Origin: Chlorokybus atmophyticus
Taxonomy: Eukaryota; Streptophyta; Chlorokybophyceae; Chlorokybales; Chlorokybaceae
DNA: 64,000 nucleotides
Assembly: GCA_009103225.1 (NCBI GenBank)
Contig: RHPI01002069.1
Location: 770,802 to 834,801 of the forward strand
Reading direction: 5' to 3'
Below, one piece after another: positions 56,476 to 64,000 of this stretch. The notes below the pieces were generated by a model that saw only the letters and a program-made list of their open reading frames with translations, did no database searches and was not told the DNA's origin. Numbering within the stretch: the stretch's first letter is position 1; each line of letters starts with the position of its first letter. The translations under genes were made by a program, and so were the position numbers.

Positions 56476-57615
56476 TAAGCGTGCGTGCAGTTGTGGATCG
56501 GGAGCTGCCACCTCCAAGAGGCTTCTTGGCAGCACCATTTTGGTGTAGTGTCAGTTTGTTTGGTGTTAGCTACATTGGGATGCGTGGATGTATCAGCTGC
56601 TGCTGATGGTACTTGTACTGTTGTACAATAATTGCTAATACAGGCCATTTTGCGCTCCGTTGGTGGGTTAAGCGCGTGACAACTGCAAGTGTTGGAACCA
56701 ACGGGGCATTGTGGCATAGTGTAGTCTTTGGCCAACCGGTGCTTGTACATGGACACTGCATTGGGTATGCTTCGTACATGCATTGTGGACGCTGACTCGC
56801 TCTCTGTCCTTCCCATAAGATAGAGGGAGCAACTGCTGCGCGACCCAACACAACCTCACTGCACAACTTTTTTCGCTGCCGGTTGCTTGTTACACAAGTC
56901 ACAGCTCGCAGCCCGCTTGTGGTGCTTGCACGTGGTGTACATCAAATGCAGGACATGCATGGGCATGCACAACGTGTAGTTCAGTCAGCACGCAGCAACA
57001 CATGCAAGGTGTCGTACAAATGATAATTAGTTGACCACCGGGCTACTACTAGCACGCTAATCTACTGCCTCTACCCCGTTAGACATGCAGCAGTCAATAC
57101 GCAGTTGGTAATCACCTGCCCACATGGGCGTACTTGCACGCTTGAGCTGGTTATTAGGTGATCTTTGTAAGCTCTTATAAGGCGAGCTACGTGAGCTATG
57201 TACAAGCTGCATCTACACCGGACCACCTAACTGAGCCCATTCGTGGAAGGCCTATGCTATGCTTGATCGGTTATAACCATGCTTCATATGTCCAGCAATG
57301 TATAACAGGTCGTGAACATCGCACTCGAGGCGTTTGCTCTTGCACCAGATTGAACTGGGCAAGGGCATGCCACCACAGTGTCGTCGTACTTGGCGCCATT
57401 GCCACTGAGTCAGTGGTACTGACCCACAGTTGGTTTCCAGTCAGGCGTAGCCATGCCAACTGCGCATTGTCAAGCTGTGCCCGCTGCAAAACGTTACACC
57501 TACAGCCAGGCGGCCAACAAACGACCTTGCTGCTGCTGCTGCTGCTGAGCATGGAACAGAGGCGCAGTTCAGCAAAAACACTCACTACAGCAAGCCAAGT
57601 CTAACTCACACACGC
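56476..57615. other. Spacer between murG and HAD genes, no supported gene
   Basis: About 1.1 kb between two plus-strand genes without conserved frames. A short GCTGCTGCT run lies at about 57530-57547. It should contain the murG 3' UTR and the HAD gene promoter. Confidence 0.55.
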
Positions 57616-59638
57616 ATGCTGTTGGCGGCGAGCAGGGCGGTGGGACTGGCGGTGTCCTCGGCGGCGGCGGCGGTGGCGAGGAGGTCGCTGGTGAGAAGCA
57701 GCAGCAGCAGCAGGGGAGGAGTGCCAGGTCAACTGCCACTGTTCCGCCAGTGTCCGCCCCACCTGCTGCTGCTGCCTCGCCGGCGAGCAACCTCGTCCTG
57801 CTGGGCCACCGGCGGCATGGAGCGGGAGCCGGTTGGGGACGCCGCCGCCGCCTCGCAGCTGGGTTCGAAACCTGTAGTTGCCATTGACCTGGACGAAGGC
57901 ATGGGCTTTGTTATTGTTGTTATGCTTGTGTTTGTGGTGGTGGTGTGGTTTGTTGTTGGACACCCATTGACATCTTCTTCCTTGGGGTGCGGAGTGACAC
58001 AATGTGCACTCATTTTGTGTTGATGTGCAGTTCAGAACACGAGTGCTAGCGCATTTGCACGTCGTGCGGGCATGGCCTTACTACAATATTGCACGTCTTG
58101 ACTTGTTGTATTGCAGTGCTGGGCGCTTCCGTGACTGCCCTGTACGAGTGGCACAATGAGATGTACCGAACCAACCTGAAGCTCGCGGACTTCCACAGCT
58201 ACCAGTACTGGGAGGTGAGCAGTTGTGTAGCAGTTGAATTGGCTAACACACGCGCTCACGCATGCATGCACGCACACATGCACCCACCCAAGCACGCCCG
58301 CGCATGTGTGCGCACGCGCTGGCACGCGCACAAACACACATGCAAAAGCAAGCACGCGCGCACACATGCATCCATGAAGACGCACACACCTTCGTCTCCG
58401 GAGAATACGCACGCACACACCAGTCTAATCCGGGCTCATGGTGATGCAACACCTTGCATGCGCAGGTCTGGGGCGGGACACGACAAGAAGGTGCGAACTG
58501 ATACTATCACCACCACATCACACCACAGGCACCATCTGTTGTTGGCTCCGTGCAAACACTTTTTGTGGGCATGTCATGTGGACTTGCACCTCTCTCGCTC
58601 ACTGGTGGCTGTCATGTCTTGTGCGCGCGTGTCTGCAGCCATTGCCAAGGTCCGCGAGTGGTACAACTCTGGTCACTTTGCCAACTTGGGTGTTGTGGAG
58701 GGCTCTGTGAGCACCTTGCAGGCTTTGTCTCAGCAATACGACTTCGTTGTGGTCACCTCCAGACAGGCCGTGATTGAAGAAAGATCAAGGTGCGTAACAT
58801 TACTTGTTGCTTACCTATGACAGAATGTGAACATGCGCGTGCGCATACACGCGCATGTGCACGCATGCCACGTGACTGTGACTGCTCCGTGCAGGCAGTG
58901 GATTGAGAAGCACTTTCCAGGCGTGTTCAAGGCCGTCTACTTCGGTGCGCTGAACTGGACCTTGCTTGCAACTTGTTATGGACTAGAAAGAGATTGCTTC
59001 CAGGTGTTCATGCTTGCAGCCAGTAAAGGTGATGTGCGTGCATGCGCATTGCAGGGAACCACTATGCTGCTGCGGGAGAGCCTGCGCATCACTACACTAA
59101 GGCGGAGATGTGCAAGGAGGCACGGGCAGTCGCTCTGGTGAGCACCTGCTCCGGTTGCAAGCGGCCATGCTTAGTAATGCAGCCCGAGCCATTCACAGGC
59201 ATGAAGTGCTGCCTTATGATCAATTAACAAACCTGTTCACAGGTTGACGACAATCAAGACTATTGCATGGAGTGCGCGGAGGCGGGCATACAGGTGTGTT
59301 AAACAGCTTAAAGCAACTGTGTTATGCCTGCGTACACGTACATCGTTGTATGTGACGGACTTTGTGTGGACTTGGTGTATTGTGCAGGCATTCTTGTTTG
59401 ATCTGGGAGGGAACTACCTATGGAGCAGGTGCACATAGTGTCATCAGCTGCTGCTGTAGATATGTATGCTTTCCGCATCTCGCTGTACGTGAATTGTAAC
59501 AAGTTGCACCTTTGCAGAAGGCGTAAAGGTGTTGTTTTCGAAGACTTGCCACCAGGGGTGATGCGCGTGACATCGTGGCATGAAGTGCAACGGCATCTGA
59601 TGGAAAGGTTGAAAAACGAGCAACCGCATTCGGATTGA
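57616..59638 (+). CDS. HAD-family 5'-nucleotidase-like hydrolase with targeting peptide
   Basis: Nine exons (57616-57898, 58117-58214, 58466-58490, 58639-58789, 58895-58944, 59055-59137, 59243-59293, 59388-59428, 59518-59638) give 300 residues. The first 80 residues are Ala/Ser/Arg-rich, an organelle-type presequence. HAD motif I is VVAIDLDEVLG, with the nucleophile Asp and the second Asp intact; motif II is VVTSRQ; the lysine region follows as HYTKAEMCKEA; motif III is VALVDDNQDYCMECAEAGI. The cap region YEWHNEMYRTNLKLADFHSY and VWGGTRQEAIAKVREWYNSG resembles the 5'(3')-deoxyribonucleotidase-like group. Exon 3 is a 25-nt microexon encoding VWGGTRQE. The first intron (57899-58116) uses a GC donor and splits motif I. 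The physiological substrate is unknown. Confidence 0.85.
58245..58430. repeat. CA/TGCACGC-rich low-complexity intron tract
   Basis: Intron 2 of the HAD gene consists largely of ACACGC/GCACGC/CACACA units, seen directly. Long open frames here on both strands are artefacts of this composition. Confidence 0.85.
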
Positions 59639-60594
59639 TTGTCAACAGTTGACCCATTCATTCAATTACCAGCACTGTGCACATAGTAGACTAGAGATTG
59701 ATGCATACAGCAAAGATAGTGGGAACGCAGAGTGTCAGCACATTGTCACCGGAAGGCGCATGCTCGCCTGTGTGAACCATGGGTAGTCACAACAATCGGT
59801 TACCAAGATGTTTGGTAGTGGCTGCGCTCTATATAGGCTTATCTGTAGCCCAGTTGCAACGCAAATACCAAGCATATACATGCAAGCTGACTGATTGCAA
59901 ACAAGCATTGCAGAGCACATCAGCAGTGGCACTTGCGGCAGCCAAAATCTGCACGGCATGGTTTGGCCAGCATCCGACACGCATCAAGGCCGCAGCGGAA
60001 GCATTCGGTTGCGTGTTTATTCAGCACACGAGCAAAAGTTGCTGCGAGTACCGAGCAACGAACAAGGCACCAACAACAAACCACTCTGGTCTGCCCTGCA
60101 ACAGATGTTGCGTGCACCTTTACAACCTCAACATAAAGCAGTACCACAGGTCAAGTGGCTGGGGATGCACGATAAGCAAACGTTGTGCGGCGGTAGCTGC
60201 TTGCAATGGTCTCAACATTGATGCACAGCGCGCACGCGCCAGAATGCAAGGACATCTGCCAATCGAGTTCTATCATAAGCACACTGATCTTGCTGATTCT
60301 GGTGTGCTTGTGAACTGAAGTGACTGTCATCATGCAAGCACACATGCAGCCAAACGCCATGGAAAGTATTTACACGCGAGCAAATAACTTCTGTACAACA
60401 GAGAAGCCAACCATCCTGTTTCAACAGCGAACCCATCTGTGAAATGTTGTTATTTAAACAATAGACGACTGCAAGGGAATGTACTCAAAATGAAAGCGCT
60501 GCTGATGACGAATCATCATCAGTTGGTGGCTCCCTGCCAAGGGAAGATATGAGCTCAAGACTGACAGGCGTTGCCCGATTCAAGATTGTCATTT
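59639..60594. other. Spacer between HAD gene and ALKBH2-like gene; one unassigned open frame
   Basis: Convergent 3' spacer. The 179-codon open frame at 59779-60318 (+) starts with ATG (MGSHNNRLPRCLVV) but shows no family signature, and its composition (many Cys, Ala, Thr) does not stand out from neighbouring non-coding DNA. I do not call it as a gene. Confidence 0.45.
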
Positions 60595-61766
60595 TCACCA
60601 GTGATGTACGAGACGTACCAGAAAGATCCGGAAGGTGAGACTGATGCGCACAGAGGAGCACCCTTTGCGGCGTGGAATCTCATGCGTCCAGGTCTGATGC
60701 AGTGCGCGCGGCATAATCAACAGGCTACCACTGGCCAGTGGCAGCACTGTCTTGCACTTGACTGGATCTGCCTTCGCCCTTAGTATGAAGTCTCTGACTG
60801 CGCCCAAACTTAGCCCCGCCACATGCACGCCCTGCGCACGGTAACTGCTGTTCGCAAGTATACCACACACACACAATGCCACACGCATACACGCAGGCAC
60901 AAACACACACATGCGCGTGGGTTGGCAACCATGGCATACAACACCGCGACCCACACACTCACAGGCACATACACTCCCACATGCACGTGCGCACACACAT
61001 GCGTACAACGCGCGCGTGTGGGCACTTGTATGTGCATAGGCACATGCACACATGCAACAGCATGCATACATGCACTCACGTTCACGACTGTGCCTTACCA
61101 TGCTCTTTTCAAGGTCCGCATGCCTTGCGATGCTGTCGTTGCCATCATTGTATCTATTCAAGAGCGCTGCGTTGTACGTCACCCCTGTCACGCCTTCAAC
61201 GATGGCTTTCAACGCAAGCACGGTCGGTGTCCAGGGCTCAGACTCCACCTGCTGCCCTGAATATTCGTAGGCCACACCTTTATCACCCTACCATTCACAC
61301 AGCAATGTGTTTGCACTCTAGACACTTGATAAGCTCACAGCACTGCTTTCAACACATACAGACAAACCTGTAAAGAGACTAATCGAGGTGACTCGTGTAT
61401 TTTTCCGTGCACCCGCACTTTTCTTCTCTGCCAGTTGACCTCCTGGTCCAGCTTGGCAATGCAGCTGTCGGCATACGCGGGGTCCAGCAACCGAGGGTAA
61501 TAGTCGATGGACATTGTCGGAGACAGCTGGATGGGTTTGCAAAGAGGAGATGAAACCGACTCGGGCTTGTTGTTGTTGTTGTTGTTCGTCTTCTCAGCGC
61601 TTGCACTAACAAAACCAGACAGTGTCGTCTGCCGTGTGCGCGTAAGAGTTCTCCTGCGCTTATCACCAGCAGTTGGGTCCTCACCTAACTGCTCGCAGAA
61701 AAGCTCATCAGCATCAGCAAGAGTTGAAGTTTCAACATGCTGTTGACTTGACTTGCGAGTTATCAT
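60595..61766 (-). CDS. ALKBH2-type Fe(II)/2-oxoglutarate DNA dioxygenase
   Basis: Minus-strand exons are 61766-61368, about 61270-61099 and 60831-60595. ALKBH2 removes alkyl groups from 1-methyladenine and 3-methylcytosine in nuclear DNA. The N-terminal exon is basic and disordered (KRRRTLTRTRQTTLSGFV), then enters the fold at YYPRLLDPAYADSCIAKL and VHGKIHESPRLVSL. Exon 2 has YEYSGQQVESEPWTP, then YNAALLNRYNDGNDSIARHA, where His and Asp of HAD are two iron ligands and NRYNDG is the family signature. Exon 3 has LSLGAVRDFILR, PLASGSLLIMPRALHQTWTH with the third iron-binding His, and RISLTFR with the 2-oxoglutarate-binding Arg. The 5' end of exon 2 is not settled: the junction to exon 1 is out of phase with every obvious acceptor. 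A GTG-initiated extension to 61841 is open, but the ATG at 61766 is preferred. Confidence 0.84.
60855..61080. repeat. CA-rich low-complexity intron tract
   Basis: The last intron of the ALKBH2-like gene is dominated by CACACA, CACATGCGC and GCACATAC units, similar in style to the HAD gene intron at 58245-58430. Confidence 0.85.
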
Positions 61767-62764
61767 CAAATTCGTTGACAGCAACACTCTGTTGCATGGG
61801 ACTAGATGACGAACAGACAGTGTGTCTACTCTGGGTAGCACTTGCTGGTAGCCCTATCACCGCATGGCCTTTACATGCATTTAAATCAAGTGTCGTTCGT
61901 GCAGCAAAGAATGCAGATCACCATGCCGCTAGTCAATTCCCCTTGATAAGCCTTGCGCAGCTCTCAAACAAAGCTTGCGCAGTCAGCAGTCAACAGTCGC
62001 ACAGCAAACTGCATGCACCTGTCCGTCATCGTCGCGGCTGCGCTTAACGCTACTAGCCTCCACCATCCTGCAGCTTGGGGCAGCTGCTCCTGTGCTGATC
62101 GGCGGATGACAGCGAAACCCTTTCCGAAGCCCAACAGGGTATGCTCCGCAGATGTTTGGGGCGGTCACCACGTGCAAACAGCACCGAGCAAGCCTTACAC
62201 CACTGCCAACAGCTCCAAGCATCCGAAGCACCAAGAAAGGAAACTGTATACGGTACACATGCTCAGCACGATACTAGTAAAGACACAGCCTACCGCGGCG
62301 ATGTCCTCCTCCACCTCGCCGCCGCTCCCGCCGCCGTCCCCGTCGCTCAGTCTAAGTTCGCATGCTGCTGGCAGCCAAAACCGACACCAACCCTGTTTGA
62401 CCGAGCCGGTTTTTTGCCGATCGCTATCGAGCTGTTTGGCGCCACATTGTGGAACGCAAGCCCCTGCCGTCCGTTTGCGAACGGTCGCCAACGACAAGCT
62501 GGAACCAGCACGCACACCAAGGCCGTCCGATCTGACGTGGTAGTGGAGATTTGCTTGCGGGGTGCTAATAGTCGCAACACAATTAAGAGATTGCCTTATA
62601 CGCAAGGAGCAGGCCGTCGAGGAGCATGAGAAGGAGAAAGAGAAGGACAAGGAGGAGGCGGTGGAGGATATTGTGTCGTGTGAACAAGCTGTCGGCCGAT
62701 GCTAGAGTCGATGGTTGAGGTTAGGGTAGCTGTGCTGAGGTAAACTGTCTGTTGGCATGAGGTG
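61767..62764. other. Divergent spacer (promoter region) of ALKBH2-like and TMEM135-like genes
   Basis: About 1 kb between opposite start codons. Minus-strand frames (for example 62650-62195) are Ser/Cys-rich with no signature. A GAGAAGGAGAAAG purine tract lies near 62628-62660. No additional gene is supported. Confidence 0.5.
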
Positions 62765-63842
62765 ATGGCGCCACGCGATGCTGCCGCCGGTGTGGTGGAC
62801 GACAAGGCGGCGTTGGTGGTGGATGGGGCGGGCGTGGAGAGGAGTTTAAGCGGGTGTGCAGATGTTGACAGTGGTCACGACGGTTCACCCTCTACCAGCA
62901 ACTCCCCTGCCGCTGCAGGAGCTGGAGGACACCAGCAACACTGCCCCAAGTGCTTGGAGAGGGAGACGGCAGTACACAGGTTCTTGAGGTCCACGCTCAG
63001 GGGAGCCGTCATTGGTGGTGGACTCAAAGGGGGCTTGCAGCTGTTTGCGCTGGTGGGACACCTCAGGAAAAGATCTTCGTTGCAGAGGTGTGTTCAACGT
63101 TCGCGCACGTGTGCGCAACACGTACCTCAATGCGCAATGGTGGTTTTGACATGTGGCATTAGGTCAGCATGGCACAAGTCAGCGTTTGTAGAGGCTGGCA
63201 CCCAGCAGCGTCTTTGTCTGCAGTGGCCTACAGCTGGTGCATGTGCTCAACACTGTTGACTGAGCAGCAGTGAGCAGTTCAGAGTTGAGAGATTGGTACG
63301 TTCGCAGGCGTGGTGCCAAGCTTCATTCTGTCAGCCATGAAGTGTCGCTTGTGGGCAGGGAGACCCTGCGCTATGCGCTGTTCCTGGGCACGTTTGCTGG
63401 CGGATTTTCATGCTTGGATGAGGCGCTGGCAGCTGTCTTTGGGCGCCGTAGGTAAGTCATGTTGAACTATGCTTCATTGCAACAACAGTGCAGCAGCGTT
63501 ACACCATCTTGTGGAGAACTGAGCATGTAGTTAATGCAAGCTACAAGTCAAAGTTGTGCAGCATGTTTAACTGCAACATAGCGTCCCAGTTAGCAAGAGA
63601 GTACTATTGCACAGGTCTGCTGGATGGAGATCCTTGCTGGCAGGAGGCCTGGCAGGCCCTGCGCTGCTGCTGACCGGATGGGGTTCTCGGCATTACAGCA
63701 TGGCCGTGTACATTTTGCTCAGAGGTCTGGTGCTGCTTGCACGCTGCGGGTTGAAGTGGGATCGGACAAAGAACTTTTGCAAGCCATTGGCCTGGAAACA
63801 TGGCGACGTGGCGCTGATGTGTCTGTCCTCAGCGCAGATATT
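62765..63842 (+). CDS. TMEM135/Tim17-family membrane protein (3' end beyond window)
   Basis: Three exons (62765-63087, 63308-63451, 63615-63842) keep frame and end at a GTGAGT donor with two bases of the next codon, so the gene continues to the right of the window. An acidic, Ala/Gly-rich N-terminus of about 55 residues leads to CPKCLERETAVHRFLRSTLR, then the glycine-rich helix GAVIGGGLKGGLQLF. Exon 2 has a helix around ETLRYALFLGTFAGGFSCLD. Exon 3 has SLLAGGLAGPALLLTGWGSR, YILLRGLVLLARCG and HGDVALMCLSSAQI. The small-residue helices and the W/R-rich turns match the TMEM135-like group of the Tim17/22/23 superfamily, found in peroxisomes, mitochondria and lipid droplets. At least 231 residues are seen, consistent with the N-terminal half of a TMEM135-like protein. 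The family call is from pattern memory. Confidence 0.7.
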
Positions 63843-64000
63843 GTGAGTAACCCTGGGTGTTTCATAAGTGCGCTGGTCTCGCGCTTTTCCTTGTAATGCA
63901 AGGGGGAAGTGTTGCACCACTGCGTCCTTGCACGTATCTCATCAGCTGTGGCCCACATGTGCTAGCTAGATGTAGATTAGGTCAGCAGTCTTTGGGGCAT
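63843..64000 (+). other. Intron of the TMEM135-like gene running off the window
   Basis: Begins GTGAGTAACC right after exon 3. No further exon of this gene is visible before the window ends. Confidence 0.5.

Noticed and set aside
58089-58820. 243-codon frame spanning HAD gene exons 2-4
   Set aside because: It reads through repeat-rich introns; the real exons are recovered only by splicing.
59779-60318. 179-codon open frame after the HAD gene
   Set aside because: ATG-initiated but without recognisable domain, and no intron or codon pattern separates it from non-coding sequence.
1-64000. CRISPR array, operon or phage features
   Set aside because: The tandem repeats seen are simple satellites without spacers, and every recognised gene is intron-rich and eukaryotic.

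Overview
This is a nuclear genome window from a eukaryotic green alga (Viridiplantae), not a prokaryote. Genes are split into many small exons separated by short introns, mostly about 50-150 bp, with GT(GAGT/AAGT/GCGC) donors and TGCAG acceptors. Several products carry plastid- or mitochondrion-type targeting sequences. The gene content is plant-like: a starch-phosphorylating phosphoglucan water dikinase, an LHC-like membrane protein, and a MurG glycosyltransferase with introns. MurG plus starch metabolism would suit an early-diverging (prasinophyte-like) green alga that keeps a plastid peptidoglycan pathway. That taxonomic placement is inference only.

Layout. 1-2754: microsatellite-rich intergenic DNA. 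2755-4585 (+): remnant of a large membrane glycosyltransferase family 2 protein whose catalytic centre is missing. 7650-9170 (-): lipoate-protein ligase-like gene. About 9851-12909 (+): B12-binding radical SAM protein. 14332-15570 (-): small two-helix LHC-like protein, divergent from 15778-18907 (+), the GPI-anchor inositol acyltransferase PIG-W/GWT1. 19562-20702 (+): histone-fold DNA polymerase epsilon subunit (POLE3/DPB3-like). 20703-25337: intergenic, with a 53-nt perfect hairpin and a retrotransposon gag remnant. 25338-27499 (-): LanC-like protein. 29059-37371 (+): a long BRCA2 gene with alternating BRC repeats and a complete helical/OB-fold DNA-binding region, plus an unexplained C-terminal extension. 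37931-39091 (-): membrane J-domain protein. 39590-42054 (+): adenylate-kinase-like P-loop protein. 44628-50980 (+): phosphoglucan water dikinase (24 exons). 50981-53330: AT-rich DNA with a poly-G-flanked assembly gap. 53330-53735: exact copy of the first dikinase exon, ending at a single N. 54076-56475 (+): MurG. 57616-59638 (+): HAD-type 5'-nucleotidase-like protein. 60595-61766 (-): ALKBH2-type DNA dioxygenase with a possible PCNA-binding box. 62765 to beyond 63842 (+): TMEM135/Tim17-type membrane protein, cut by the end of the window.

The genes are ordinary dispersed eukaryotic loci and do not form one operon-like system. Three of them (POLE3, BRCA2, ALKBH2) serve replication and repair, and several (LHC-like, dikinase, MurG) point to the plastid. 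Exon coordinates were worked out by eye from conserved protein matches and splice phases. Nearly all junctions keep frame; the unresolved ones are stated in the entries.
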